A stretch of DNA of 64,000 bases from an uncultured Collinsella sp. (GCA_934668875.1 CAKUON010000010.1:59070-123069), one strand, 5' to 3'. Positions 19,120 through 28,166 are shown, counted from the first letter of the stretch. Notes: a model not told the origin generated them from the sequence alone. Program-made: numbers and translations.

Positions 19120-19944
19120 ATGAAGAATACTCAGCTGCTGCTGATTAACGATATGTGCGGCTACGGCAAGGTCGCGCTTTCCGCCATGCTGCCGGTGCTG
19201 TCGCACATGGGCTACCGTATCCATAACCTGCCGACGGCGCTCGTTTCTGACACGCTCAACTACCCCAAGTTCTACATCCACGACACCACCGAGTACGTGC
19301 GTCAGAGTCTTGCCATCTGGGAAGAGCTCGGCTTTGAGTTCGACGCCATCTCGACCGGCTTTATCGTGACCGAGGAAGAGACGCGCATCATCTCGGACTT
19401 TTGCCACCGCCGTGCGCAAAAGGGCACCAAGGTGTTTGTCGATCCCATCATGGGAGACAACGGCAAGCTCTATGCGGGCGTGCCCGAGTCCACGATCGGT
19501 CTCATGAGGCACCTGCTCGAGTGCGCCGATTACGCGGTTCCCAACTACACCGAGGCCTGTCTGCTCACCGATACGCCTATTGCAGAGCAGATCACGCCCG
19601 ATGAGGCCCACGTTCTTGTGAACGCCGTGCGCGAGTTGGGTGCCAAGTCGGTGGTCATTACGAGCGCCGTGGTCAATGGCACGAACGCGGTTATCGGTTA
19701 CGATCATGTAGCGGGGGAGTACTTTACGATTCCCTTTGAGCTCATTCCGGTCTATTTCCCAGGCACGGGCGACACGTTCTCGGCGGTGCTCGTCGGCCGC
19801 GTTATGGCAGGTTGGAGTCTGCAGCGCGCGACGTCCGATGCCATGCGTGTGGTGGCTGAGCTTATCGAGCGCAATGCCGACCAAGAGGACAAGTCCGCCG
19901 GCCTGCCTATCGAGGCTTGCTTGGACGTGATCGACCATGAGTAA
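19120..19944 (+). CDS. pdxY: Pyridoxamine/pyridoxal kinase
   Basis: The 274-residue protein is a ribokinase-fold vitamin B6 kinase. It opens LLLINDMCGYGKVALSAMLP, has VDPIMGDNGKLY in the middle, and carries the anion-hole and catalytic motif PGTGDTFSAVLVGR near the C-terminus, with the Asp acting as base. It makes pyridoxal 5'-phosphate or its amine form in B6 salvage. The start ATG follows AAGGGGGACACTC. It overlaps the next gene by eight bases (ATGAGTAA). Confidence 0.88.
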   Translation: MKNTQLLLINDMCGYGKVALSAMLPVLSHMGYRIHNLPTALVSDTLNYPKFYIHDTTEYVRQSLAIWEELGFEFDAISTGFIVTEEETRIISDFCHRRAQKGTKVFVDPIMGDNGKLYAGVPESTIGLMRHLLECADYAVPNYTEACLLTDTPIAEQITPDEAHVLVNAVRELGAKSVVITSAVVNGTNAVIGYDHVAGEYFTIPFELIPVYFPGTGDTFSAVLVGRVMAGWSLQRATSDAMRVVAELIERNADQEDKSAGLPIEACLDVIDHE

Positions 19945-20266
19945 CGCTGGCGAGGGCGGCGTCAAGCCTGCGGGCGAGAACAAGTCGCTCGGCGCGCCGC
20001 GTGGCAAGCGTCCGCGTATCCGCGTGAGCTGCGTGGACCAGCTGGGTGCGTGCCGCTGCCACCATGGTCACAAGCCGGGCGACGTCTTTGACTTCGACCG
20101 AGACCGCGGCAAGATGTGCGCCATGGCCTGCCATGTGGGCTTTCCCTATATTGATATCCTGCGCTATGGCGGAACCGTGCCTGGCAACGAGCCTGGTACG
20201 GCAAAGTTCTGCTGCCCCGAGGTCGATACGCTGAACGTTTGGCTTGCCGAGATCGTCGACGAGTAA
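19937..20266 (+). CDS. TIGR04076-family small cysteine-rich protein
   Basis: The 109-residue protein carries the pattern VDQLGACRCHHGHKPGD...MCAMACHVGFPYI...FCCPEVDT, with at least six cysteines, as in the TIGR04076 family. These proteins have no known activity; the cysteines could bind zinc or an iron-sulfur centre. The N-terminal 28 residues are extra and basic. It is translationally coupled to the B6 kinase, which may be a hint to function or only a local operon. A large nested palindrome follows its stop. Confidence 0.75.
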   Translation: MSNAGEGGVKPAGENKSLGAPRGKRPRIRVSCVDQLGACRCHHGHKPGDVFDFDRDRGKMCAMACHVGFPYIDILRYGGTVPGNEPGTAKFCCPEVDTLNVWLAEIVDE

Positions 20267-20268
20267 TC

Positions 20269-20391
20269 GAGCGTGGATTTTCTCCCACCGAGATAATGAG
20301 CGTGGATTTTCTCCCGTTTAGAGCGCGCTTGAACGCTCAAAGTGGGAGAAAATCCACGCTCATTTTTCATGTGGGAGATTATCAACGCTCG
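20269..20391. repeat. Nested double palindrome between convergent genes
   Basis: Four copies of one half-site occupy the gap: GAGCGTGGATTTTCTCCC at 20270 and 20298 (direct) and its complement at 20344 and, degenerate, near 20373. The inner pair (20296-20315 with 20344-20363) matches perfectly over 20 bases around a 28-base loop. The outer arms (20269-20289 with 20371-20391) match at 18 of 21. TTTTTC follows the inner arm, so it may terminate the plus-strand genes. It lies between the TIGR04076 gene and the convergent phosphatase. Confidence 0.8.
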
Positions 20392-20427
20392 TTTCGCGCC
20401 GAAGGCGTGGCCTGCGACCTCGCTTGC

Positions 20428-20874
20428 CTACAGCTGCTCGAGCATAGCGGTGCAACCGGCGAGCACGTCGCGGTAGGTGGCATCGAAATTACCGGTGTAC
20501 CAGGGGTCGGCCACGTCGCCGGGGCGGTCGGTCCAATCGAGCAGGCGCGAGATCCTGCCATCGGGGTCGTCGCCAAAGATGCAACGCAGGCCGCGCGCGT
20601 TCTCGGCATCCATATAGACAATGTGATCCCAGTCGGCATACTCCGCGCGACGCACCTGGCGTGCGCGGTGGGCAACAACGGGAATCCCGACCTCGCGCAG
20701 CTTGGCAACCGTGCCATGATGTGGCGGATTGCCAATCTCCTCGGTTGAGGTCGCCGCAGAATCAATGACGAACTCCGCCTCGCGCCCAGCGCGCCGCACC
20801 AGCTCGGTAAACACCGACTCAGCCATCGTCGAGCGGCAGATATTGCCATGGCAGATAAACAGAATGCGGGACAT
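20428..20874 (-). CDS. Low-molecular-weight protein-tyrosine phosphatase
   Basis: The 148-residue protein has the active-site loop ICHGNICRSTMAES (CX5R with Cys nucleophile and Arg) at residues 8-15 and the general acid Asp in DPWYTGNFDATYRDV. Length and motif order fit the small bacterial phosphatases that act on phosphotyrosine or phosphoarginine. It stands alone on the minus strand, convergent with the B6 kinase pair. Targets cannot be inferred. Confidence 0.92.
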   Translation of the reverse strand: MSRILFICHGNICRSTMAESVFTELVRRAGREAEFVIDSAATSTEEIGNPPHHGTVAKLREVGIPVVAHRARQVRRAEYADWDHIVYMDAENARGLRCIFGDDPDGRISRLLDWTDRPGDVADPWYTGNFDATYRDVLAGCTAMLEQL

Positions 20875-20934
20875 GGGATGGAAACCTTTCGTGTGAAAGC
20901 TATTGAAGAGCCGATGACGGATTTGTACCTAGCC

Positions 20935-21684
20935 TTATTTTCTAGCCAGTTTGAAATAGCGCTCAAATATCAATTCAAACACGTAATAAAACATCAGGCG
21001 ACTGTCGAGATCCATGCTGCCTAGGCGGATTTCCTTTTGCACCGTGTAGATGGGATAGTCGGCTAGTTTGGACAGAGAGTTGCGCGAAAAGCCGGTGAGC
21101 GTGACCACCTTACAACCACGTGTCTTTGCTATTGAGGTGGCATCGATTGATACCTGCGTTTCACCGCTGACCGAAACGCTAAAGACAAGATCATTTTTGC
21201 CAAGCAATTCGGCGTAATGCCTCATGACGTGGCGTTCACTGAGCGTATCGGTGTTCTTGCCCATTATTTTGAGCTTTTCGGCCATCTCGAGGCACGGGTA
21301 TTTCGAAAAGCCCGAGCAGAAGAACACGATATGCGAGGCGTCCTGGATAAGACTCACAACCGAATCGATGACCCGGTCGTTAAGTAAGTCTTTGGTCTGT
21401 ACGAGCTGGGTGTCGAGCGGAAGTGCCTCGATGGTGAATCGATTGCGGTCAAGTGAGGCAGAATACGATCGCTTGAGCTCTGTGAACCCCGAGAAGCCAA
21501 GTTTATGAGCAAGCCTGACAATTGTATTGGGAGCGACGAAGAACCGCTCGGCAACGCTCTTAAGCGTAGCGTCGTCAACATCATCACGCAGCTCGATGAT
21601 GTAGCGCATGATCTCGCTTTCGAGATCGTTGAGCTTGCTCTCGCCAGCTCGCACATGATCATAAAAAGACTCTTGATCTTTCAT
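20935..21684 (-). CDS. MurR/RpiR-family regulator
   Basis: The start at 21684 gives a 249-residue protein of normal family length; an in-frame extension to 21876 adds a region without family likeness. The ribosome-binding site is weak (GAGGGG, rather distant). Residues 20-80 hold the RpiR HTH (SVAERFFVAPNTIVRLAHKLGFSGF), and residues 110-235 an SIS phosphosugar-binding domain (SHIVFFCSGFSKY). It is divergent from the GH4 and EIICB genes and so probably regulates them in response to a phosphosugar such as maltose 6'-phosphate. Confidence 0.87.
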   Translation of the reverse strand: MKDQESFYDHVRAGESKLNDLESEIMRYIIELRDDVDDATLKSVAERFFVAPNTIVRLAHKLGFSGFTELKRSYSASLDRNRFTIEALPLDTQLVQTKDLLNDRVIDSVVSLIQDASHIVFFCSGFSKYPCLEMAEKLKIMGKNTDTLSERHVMRHYAELLGKNDLVFSVSVSGETQVSIDATSIAKTRGCKVVTLTGFSRNSLSKLADYPIYTVQKEIRLGSMDLDSRLMFYYVFELIFERYFKLARK

Positions 21685-21982
21685 AAGATGTTTCAGCCCC
21701 TCACACCTCGCCGTACATATGGTACCGCTTTGTGTAGCCAGGTGAGAAATCGGCAACCGGCCAAGATTGCCTATTGCTCCTGAACTGGGCAAACGTGCGT
21801 GTCTGTCTACACATATCTGTGTTGTGAGCGAAATCATGTGTCCCCGTTTCGCATTGGCCAACACGGGGGGTCGCAAATGACCTCATGTCGCAAAATAGCA
21901 ATCGAAACGAAGCAAGCCGAGGGCAACCGCGGAGCCCAAGGTCTTCGAGAACACCGATCAGCCAACCCTGGAGGGACGGAAC
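21685..21982. other. Divergent regulatory region between RpiR gene and GH4 gene
   Basis: This 298-base region has no gene. It contains an imperfect CCCCGT/ACGGGG inverted repeat near 21842-21868 and several short AT-richer stretches, but I cannot assign a -35/-10 pair with confidence. It must carry the promoters of both divergent units and probably the RpiR operator. Confidence 0.45.
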
Positions 21983-23308
21983 ATGAAGGATAAGCTCAAT
22001 ATCGTGATCGTTGGCGGCGGCTCCACGTGGTGCCCCGGCATTCTTAAAGCCCTGACTAAGCATATGGACATTCTGCCGCTGAACCGCGTGATGCTCTATG
22101 ACATCGATGCCGAGCGCCAGCGCCCGATTGGCGAGTTTGGCAAGATCCTCTTCGCCGAGGAGGAGCCCGGTGTGGAGTTTGGTTACACTACCGATAAGGA
22201 CGAGGCGTACACTGACGTCGACTTTGTGCTCTGCCAGATTCGTACCGGTGGCTATGAGATGCGCAGCAAGGACGAGAAGATTCCGCTGCATATGGGAATC
22301 ATCGGTCAGGAGACGGTGGGCCCTGGCGGCATGGCCTACGGCATGCGCTCTATGAATGACATGGTTGAGATCGTCAACGACGTTCGTGCCCATAGCCCGG
22401 AGGCGTGGATTATCAACTACACCAACCCTGCGGCTATCGTGGCGTACGGCCTGGAGCGTGTTCTGCCCGACGAGCATCGCGTTCTCAACATCTGCGATCA
22501 GCCCGTCAACCTCATGCGCTCTTACGGTCGTCTGCTCGGTCGCGATATGAGCAAGACGGAGCCCGTGTACTTTGGCCTCAATCACTTCGGTTGGTTCAAG
22601 CACATCTACGATGAAGAGGGCCATGACCTCGTGCCTCAGATCAAGGAGTACACCGAGAAAAATGGTTTCTTGCCAGCCGATGCCGAGCAGCGTGACCAGT
22701 CCTGGCTCGACACCTACGCCATGGTCAAGGACATGCTCGAGGACTTCCCCGACTATCTGCCCAACACCTATCTGCAGTACTACCTGTATCCCGAGTACAA
22801 GGTGGCGCATCTCGATCCCGATTACACCCGTTCCGACGAGGTCATCAACGGTCGTGAGAAGCGCGTGTTCGCCGAGTGCGAGCGTGTGGCGCAAGTCGGT
22901 ACTGCCAAGGGGTCCTCGGTTGTGCAGAACGATGCTCACGGCGATATGATTGTCGAAATCACTTCTGCCATCTACCGCAACACCAACAAGACCTTCATTG
23001 TCATCGTGCCCAACAACGGCATTATCGAGGGCATGCCCGATGACGCCATGGTCGAGGTCGCGGCAAGTGTGGGCGCCAATGGCCCGCAGCCCTATGCTGT
23101 CGGCAAGATCGGTACCTTCTACCGCGGCCTTATGGAGAACCAGTACGCCTATGAGCGCCTGACTGTTGAAGCTTGGATGGAGGGTTCCTACGAGAAGGCC
23201 CTGCAGGCACTCACGCTTAATCGTCTGGTCGGTGACGCAAAGAAGGCTCGTAAGGTGCTCGATAAGCTCATCGAGGCCAATAAGGATTACTGGCCGGAGC
23301 TTAAGTAG
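21983..23308 (+). CDS. Glycoside hydrolase family 4, 6-phospho-alpha-glucosidase
   Basis: The 441-residue protein begins with the NAD-binding motif IVIVGGGSTWCPG and has the GH4 metal/specificity segment NICDQP, where alpha-type enzymes have CDxP and beta-type enzymes CNxP. LNHFGWF supplies the histidine ligand. It would hydrolyse a 6'-phosphorylated alpha-glucoside such as maltose 6'-phosphate using NAD and a divalent metal. It starts after GGAGGGACGG and is followed 82 bases later by its PTS permease. Confidence 0.88.
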   Translation: MKDKLNIVIVGGGSTWCPGILKALTKHMDILPLNRVMLYDIDAERQRPIGEFGKILFAEEEPGVEFGYTTDKDEAYTDVDFVLCQIRTGGYEMRSKDEKIPLHMGIIGQETVGPGGMAYGMRSMNDMVEIVNDVRAHSPEAWIINYTNPAAIVAYGLERVLPDEHRVLNICDQPVNLMRSYGRLLGRDMSKTEPVYFGLNHFGWFKHIYDEEGHDLVPQIKEYTEKNGFLPADAEQRDQSWLDTYAMVKDMLEDFPDYLPNTYLQYYLYPEYKVAHLDPDYTRSDEVINGREKRVFAECERVAQVGTAKGSSVVQNDAHGDMIVEITSAIYRNTNKTFIVIVPNNGIIEGMPDDAMVEVAASVGANGPQPYAVGKIGTFYRGLMENQYAYERLTVEAWMEGSYEKALQALTLNRLVGDAKKARKVLDKLIEANKDYWPELK

Positions 23309-23337
23309 TCAGTTCTATAGCGCTTGATAACTGTTAT

Positions 23338-23368
23338 GGGGCGTGTGGATTGTAGAGCTGCACGCCCC
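23338..23368 (+). promoter_or_regulatory. Hairpin between GH4 and EIICB genes
   Basis: GGGGCGTG and CACGCCCC pair over eight bases around a 15-base loop and are followed by GTTTCTTT. It ends 22 bases before the permease start. It could act as a partial terminator or mRNA stabiliser that sets the ratio of hydrolase to permease. Confidence 0.55.
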
Positions 23369-23390
23369 GTTTCTTTAAGAGGGGTATCCC

Positions 23391-24953
23391 ATGAACAAAG
23401 ACGAGCTGCTGGCAAAGTTCCAGCGCCTGGGCAAGGTCCTCATGACGCCCGTCCTGATTCTGCCAATCGCCGGCATCCTTCAGGGCTTTGGAAATGCCTT
23501 TACCAGTCCCACCCTTACGGCAGCTGTTCCCTGGCTTGCTGCTCCTGGCTTTGCGATTTTCTTTTCGATTCTTAAGGCCGCGGCCGGCATCGTTATGAAC
23601 AACATTCCGGTTATCTTCTCGATCTGTCTCGCCTATGGCTTCGCCAAGTCCGAGAAGGCTACCGCGGCGCTTTGTGGCTTTTTGGGCTACATGTGCATGA
23701 ACTCCGTGATGGGTACGTTCCTCACGGCGACCGGCGTTATCGATCCTGCCAACCTCACCACGGGCCAGAGCACCATCCTGGGTATCACCACGCTTGACAC
23801 CGGCGTTATCGGCGGTCTTCTGGTGGGTGCAATCGTCGCATGGTTGCATAATCGTTACTACAAGATTGAGCTGCCTGCCGTGTTCTCCATCTTCAACGGC
23901 ACGCGCTTTATTCCGGCGGTAACGCTGCTCTCGTGCAGCGTCCTCGCATTGGTCATGTCCTTTGTTTTCCCGTTTATTCAGAACGCTCTCGGTGCGCTGT
24001 CCGAGTTCATCAAGACCACGGGTGCCTTCGGTGCATTTGTCTACGGCGCCGGCGAGCGCATGCTCCTGCCTTTTGGCCTGCATCACTTTGTCTATTTGCC
24101 GTTCTTCTTCACGTCACTCGGTGGCGTCGAGACTATCGACGGCCAGACTGTTCAGGGCGCTATCAATATCTACAACGCGATCTTGGGCTCTCCCAGCACG
24201 CCGTTTAACATCGAGGTCAGCCGTTTTGTCATGAACGGCAAGGTCATCTTCGCCATGTTTGGCCTGCCCGGCGCTGCACTCGCCTTCTACAAGACGGCGC
24301 TTCCCAAAAACAAGAAGAAGACCGCAGCGCTCATGATTGCCATTGTGGTGCCCTGCATCCTTTCCGGCATCACCGAGCCGCTCGAGTATTCCTTCCTGTT
24401 TATCGCGCCCATCCTCTACGTGTTCCACGCTCTCATGGCTGGTCTTGCCTATGCGCTGACCTATATCCTGCAGTTCAACGTGGCTGGTTCCGCATCCTTC
24501 GGCGGCCCTCTCCTGTCGCTTATCTTTAATGGCATCATGGGCGCCGCAAAGGGTTCCAACTGGCAGGTTATCCTGTTCCTCGGTCCCATCTATTTCGTGG
24601 TGTACTACTTCGTCTTCAAGTTCATCATTCTTAAGAAGGATCTAAAGACCCCTGGCCGTGAGGAAGAGTCCGACGATGAGGCCGAGAAGGCTCCTCGTAC
24701 GGTGATTAGCGACCTGATTCCCGCCATCGTTGAGGCAGTGGGCGGCGACAACAATATTAAGTCTGTCGAGGCCTGCTTCACCCGTCTGCGCATCCAGCTC
24801 AATGACTGTGACAAGGTGGTTGATGACGCCGAGTTTACCGAAAAGCTCGAAGCGCGTGGCATCGTGCATGTCAACGGCGGCGTGCAGATTGTCTACGGTA
24901 ATATGGCTTCTAACTACGCAACCCAGATGCGTGAGCTGCTGGGCATGGAGTAG
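23391..24953 (+). CDS. PTS alpha-glucoside-type EIICB permease
   Basis: The 520-residue protein has an N-terminal EIIC domain (about ten membrane segments, with GITEPLEYSFLF) followed by a charged linker (PGREEESDDEAEKAP) and a C-terminal EIIB domain with the phosphorylated Cys462 in EACFTRLR. The C-then-B order and pairing with GH4 fit GlvC/MalP-type maltose or alpha-glucoside permeases. No EIIA is attached, as in the other PTS gene of this window, so a separate EIIA must serve both. Confidence 0.9.
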   Translation: MNKDELLAKFQRLGKVLMTPVLILPIAGILQGFGNAFTSPTLTAAVPWLAAPGFAIFFSILKAAAGIVMNNIPVIFSICLAYGFAKSEKATAALCGFLGYMCMNSVMGTFLTATGVIDPANLTTGQSTILGITTLDTGVIGGLLVGAIVAWLHNRYYKIELPAVFSIFNGTRFIPAVTLLSCSVLALVMSFVFPFIQNALGALSEFIKTTGAFGAFVYGAGERMLLPFGLHHFVYLPFFFTSLGGVETIDGQTVQGAINIYNAILGSPSTPFNIEVSRFVMNGKVIFAMFGLPGAALAFYKTALPKNKKKTAALMIAIVVPCILSGITEPLEYSFLFIAPILYVFHALMAGLAYALTYILQFNVAGSASFGGPLLSLIFNGIMGAAKGSNWQVILFLGPIYFVVYYFVFKFIILKKDLKTPGREEESDDEAEKAPRTVISDLIPAIVEAVGGDNNIKSVEACFTRLRIQLNDCDKVVDDAEFTEKLEARGIVHVNGGVQIVYGNMASNYATQMRELLGME

Positions 24954-24983
24954 ACACCCCGCATACCTATAGAATCCGGTATA

Positions 24984-25027
24984 AAAGGCGGTGGCAGACA
25001 ATGCGTCTGCCACCGCCTTTAAGTTTT
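24984..25027 (+). terminator. Rho-independent terminator after EIICB
   Basis: AAAGGCGGTGGCAGAC pairs perfectly with GTCTGCCACCGCCTTT around the loop AATGC (24984-25020), followed by AAGTTTTTG. It ends the GH4-PTS transcript. Confidence 0.92.
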
Positions 25028-25185
25028 TGTAAAGCTCCCTATGGCGTAAATACTGGCAGATGGAATCTCTTGAATTGCCTGTATGTCCACATTTTTGAGG
25101 TGCTTTAGCCCTAGCGACAAATGTTCCCGTGGCAGATAAAAAGAATGCGTTGCACAGGGTCTCCTTTCTATGCGGTCGGCGGGGC

Positions 25186-26556
25186 TTACAGACTGCCCTT
25201 GAGGCAATTTGTTCCGATGAAGCCCGCCGCGTACAGGGGGAGATGGCGCAGCTCGCGTCCGTCATCGGTTTCGCTGCGGGCAAAATTGTTCTCGGACAAA
25301 ATGTAGGCATATGGCGATCGGGCTTTGTCCATAAACGACCCGAGGGTTCTCGCCCGCACGTTGCGTGCGGACTTTACCTCGACGGGAACGATTTCCATAC
25401 GGTCGGTCTGAAGTAGGAAATCGAGCTCGCCGCTCGTCTTCCAAGAAGACGGCGGCATCCAATAGTACGTTTGCAAACCATTGCTCGAAAATGCCTGCAT
25501 GACCGAGTTTTCCGCCAGGGCACCTCGAAAGTCGGAAGACAGCGCAACGGTGGAATCCTCTTTGAGGTCGAGCCAGAGCCGCGGGTTGATCCCGAGTTTG
25601 TAGAACATGAGGCCTGTATCGAGAAGATAGACCTTAAAGAAGCTTCCCTCTTCGTCGTCGAAGGGAACGAGGGGAGGTTCGATGCCTTCGGTCAGGTTGT
25701 TGACCGATATGATGCCCGCGCCCTCGAGCCAGTCGAGTGGCTCGATGAGCTTGGCGCGGCGGCCTCCACGTTCGACCTCGGAATATTTGAATTTTTTGGT
25801 CGAGGACCGTAGCAGTTGGGCGGGAATGGAACGCCAGACCTTGCGCGCCGCCACGCCACTGATCCCGTTTTCGGGGTCGGTCATATCGGCGGTGTAGGTC
25901 TCGTCGATTTCGCGCTGCTCGACGCGCGCGTCTTCGATGGATAGCGTCTTGCGATATGCGTTGACGGCGGCGGGCATGCCGCCCACGATCTGATATCGAT
26001 GAAACAGGCTGAGTGCGGCTTGGTGTGCGGCGTAAGTCTCGAGCGTGCCGGCGTGGGTGCGAACGGCATCGGCCATCTGCTCCTCATCGAGCGCCCAGAG
26101 AAACTCCTCGAACGACATGGGATGCATGGTCTCTTGACGAACGCCACTGGGAAAAGGCAACTTGCGCTTGCGCGTGGCGACACCGAGTTGGCTGCCGGTC
26201 GCGCATATGCGCCAGCCCGAATCCGAGAAAAAGCGAAGCGAGTTGAGCGCCCGTTCGCAGAGCTGCACCTCGTCAAACAGGATGAAGGCGGTTTCCTTGC
26301 GAATGGGGGTGCGTTTATAGTCTGAAATCCGCGCCACGATGGTGTCAACGTCGTCGGTGGGACAGTCGAACAGAGGGGCGATCAGCTCAAGATCGGTCTG
26401 AAAGTCGAGTTTGACAAACGCATCGCCGGCGATTCGCCTGCCGATTTCCTCGGCAGCGTACGTTTTGCCTACGCGTCGCGCACCACGGATGAGGAGGGGG
26501 CGTGAGGCGTCCTTTGTCGCCCATGATTCGATAACGGATTCGATTGATCTGCGCAT
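25186..26556 (-). CDS. AAA-family ATPase with C-terminal DUF4143 domain (copy 1)
   Basis: The 456-residue protein has Walker A RGARRVGKTYAA near residue 25, Walker B AFILFDEVQLCER around residue 92 and a sensor-like ATGSQLG. The C-terminal DUF4143 part ends with SGELDFLLQTDRMEIVPVEVK, which resembles a PD-(D/E)xK nuclease core (Asp, then Glu-x-Lys). Proteins of this class are common in gut bacteria and archaea; some are suspected toxin or defence components, but no role is established to my knowledge. It is a single-gene unit preceded by a remarkable palindrome array. Confidence 0.88.
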   Translation of the reverse strand: MRRSIESVIESWATKDASRPLLIRGARRVGKTYAAEEIGRRIAGDAFVKLDFQTDLELIAPLFDCPTDDVDTIVARISDYKRTPIRKETAFILFDEVQLCERALNSLRFFSDSGWRICATGSQLGVATRKRKLPFPSGVRQETMHPMSFEEFLWALDEEQMADAVRTHAGTLETYAAHQAALSLFHRYQIVGGMPAAVNAYRKTLSIEDARVEQREIDETYTADMTDPENGISGVAARKVWRSIPAQLLRSSTKKFKYSEVERGGRRAKLIEPLDWLEGAGIISVNNLTEGIEPPLVPFDDEEGSFFKVYLLDTGLMFYKLGINPRLWLDLKEDSTVALSSDFRGALAENSVMQAFSSNGLQTYYWMPPSSWKTSGELDFLLQTDRMEIVPVEVKSARNVRARTLGSFMDKARSPYAYILSENNFARSETDDGRELRHLPLYAAGFIGTNCLKGSL

Positions 26557-26570
26557 GGGGCCGCCTTTCC

Positions 26571-26666
26571 GATTTCGTGTACTTCAGATACATAGTTTAG
26601 TACGATTTCGTGTACTTAAAATACACGAAATCGTAGAAAAGCGTGTATCTGAAATACACGAAATTG
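26571..26666. promoter_or_regulatory. Four-half-site nested palindrome upstream of ATPase copy 1
   Basis: Half-site TTTCGTGTA occurs at 26573 and 26605, and its complement TACACGAAA at 26622 and 26655. The inner pair makes a perfect 14-base palindrome (26601-26614 with 26622-26635, seven-base loop). The outer pair matches at 20 of 22 bases (26571-26592 with 26644-26665). The block starts 15 bases before the ATPase start codon. It is AT-rich and must overlap the promoter, so it looks like an operator. Confidence 0.75.
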
Positions 26667-26751
26667 CACTGCTGGAGCTTGCAGGCGGATAAACACTACT
26701 CGTATGGGACGGTTTTCACCGGTTGCTCGTCACCTTGGGCTATGTTCGCCT

Positions 26752-28005
26752 CTATGCCTGTATCCGGGGCTGTGCTGATTGACGGTGGCGCTCCCAGCGA
26801 GCCAACTTAATCGTCACCAGCGTAAGCGCCCAGGCGACAAGCGAGAACGCGGCGCCCACTGCGCCAACGTAGGCAATGCCAACGCTGCTCACCACGGCGC
26901 CGCCTACTGCGGTGCCAAACGAAATGCCGACGTTAAACGCCATGGGCTCAACCGAACTTGCGAGTACCATCGACTTGGGATGGCGGCTGCGAGCCACGTC
27001 CATAAAGTGCGTGATGCACGAGACCGAGAACAGGTACATGAGCATTGCCAAACTAAAGACAAAGACAAGTGCGAGCGGCATGGTGCCGCCCACGGCAAAC
27101 AGCCCGAGTAACGCCGCCGCCTGCAGCGCGAACGTAACCAGCAGTGCCTTCATGCCAAAACGCGCGTCGATCCATCCGCCCAAGATGTTCGAGATTAGGC
27201 AGAACACGCCGTAGGCCATAAGCGTGGTGCTCGCCTGAACAGTGCCCATGCCCAGCACCTGCTCAAGATAAGGCGTCACGTAGCCGTAGAACACATAGAC
27301 CGATCCCACGCCAAACAAAAAGATGAGCATGCCGGTGATGATGCTCGGTTCGCGTAGAAGCCCCGCCTGCTCGCGAAAGGTGGCAGGCTCGTCGGTTTGC
27401 CCAGCGCGCGGCATAAACGCCACGAGCGCTCCGCAGATCAAAACGGCAAAGGTCAGCGTGCCGTACATGGCCACGTGCCAATCGAGCGTGTCGGCCACGA
27501 ACTTGCCGATCGAAGTGACAAAGACCATTGCCACGGAAAACGCACCATATACCACCGAGATGGCAAGCGAAGTTTGCTGCGGGGACAGAAGCTCAGGGAT
27601 GTACGTCACGCCCACGGCGAGCAGCGCACCCGAGACAGAGCCCAGGATGATGCGCGAGATAAACAGCACCTGGAAGTTGGGCGCCAACGCCATGACCAGA
27701 TTGCCGAGCACAAAGATAATGCTGTAGCACACGAGCAGCTGGTAACGACGGAAGCGCCCCGTGCTGAGCGCAAGCACCGGCGTCGCGATGGCGTAGACCA
27801 GTGCAAAAACGCTGATGAGCTGGCCCGCAGTGGCAAGCGAGATGCCGAGTTCCGTCGCCAAGTCACTTTCGATGCCGATGACCACGAACTCGGAGCAGCC
27901 GAGCGAGAATCCCAACAGCACGAGCAGCGCCAGGCAGAGCCTGGTGCGCGCGGGGGAGAGCGCGGCGGCGGTTGATTTACTTTTAGACGTGGTTGCGGCG
28001 GTCAA
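26752..28005 (-). CDS. MFS transporter (DHA1, 12-helix type)
   Basis: I chose the TTG at 28005 because GGAG lies eight bases before it; a TTG at 28053 would add 16 residues but has no ribosome site. The resulting 417-residue protein has twelve hydrophobic segments and the family motif GCSEFVVIGIESDLA in helix 1, found in the AraJ/YdhP-type sugar- or drug-efflux group. The loop motif SPQQTSLAISVVYGAFSVA also fits. It is divergent from the LpdD-IDI gene, 161 bases away. The substrate is unknown. Confidence 0.83.
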   Translation of the reverse strand: MTAATTSKSKSTAAALSPARTRLCLALLVLLGFSLGCSEFVVIGIESDLATELGISLATAGQLISVFALVYAIATPVLALSTGRFRRYQLLVCYSIIFVLGNLVMALAPNFQVLFISRIILGSVSGALLAVGVTYIPELLSPQQTSLAISVVYGAFSVAMVFVTSIGKFVADTLDWHVAMYGTLTFAVLICGALVAFMPRAGQTDEPATFREQAGLLREPSIITGMLIFLFGVGSVYVFYGYVTPYLEQVLGMGTVQASTTLMAYGVFCLISNILGGWIDARFGMKALLVTFALQAAALLGLFAVGGTMPLALVFVFSLAMLMYLFSVSCITHFMDVARSRHPKSMVLASSVEPMAFNVGISFGTAVGGAVVSSVGIAYVGAVGAAFSLVAWALTLVTIKLARWERHRQSAQPRIQA

Positions 28006-28085
28006 GGTTGTCACTCCAATGTCGCATGAATAAGCGGGATTCAATCCCTGCAACTCTAACAGAATGTGTCAGGTGCCTGCCTCCT

Positions 28086-28126
28086 TTGTCGCAGGCTGCG
28101 CTTGCCTGTATAGTCGCAATACAGGC
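28086..28126 (+). promoter_or_regulatory. Promoter with overlapping dyad upstream of the decarboxylase module
   Basis: TTGTCG (28086-28091) and TATAGT (28109-28114) are 17 bases apart. The inverted repeat GCCTGTAT (28104-28111) / ATACAGGC (28119-28126) covers the -10 box, as expected for a repressor or a MerR-type regulator. It lies about 50 bases before the ATG of the LpdD-IDI gene. Confidence 0.6.
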
Positions 28127-28166
28127 GAAGATGGTCTCAGGTACATTGCGGGCGACAGGAGATCCC

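Noticed and set aside
26571..26666. CRISPR array
   Set aside because: The repeated units are inverted half-sites at a promoter, too short and too few, and no cas genes are present.
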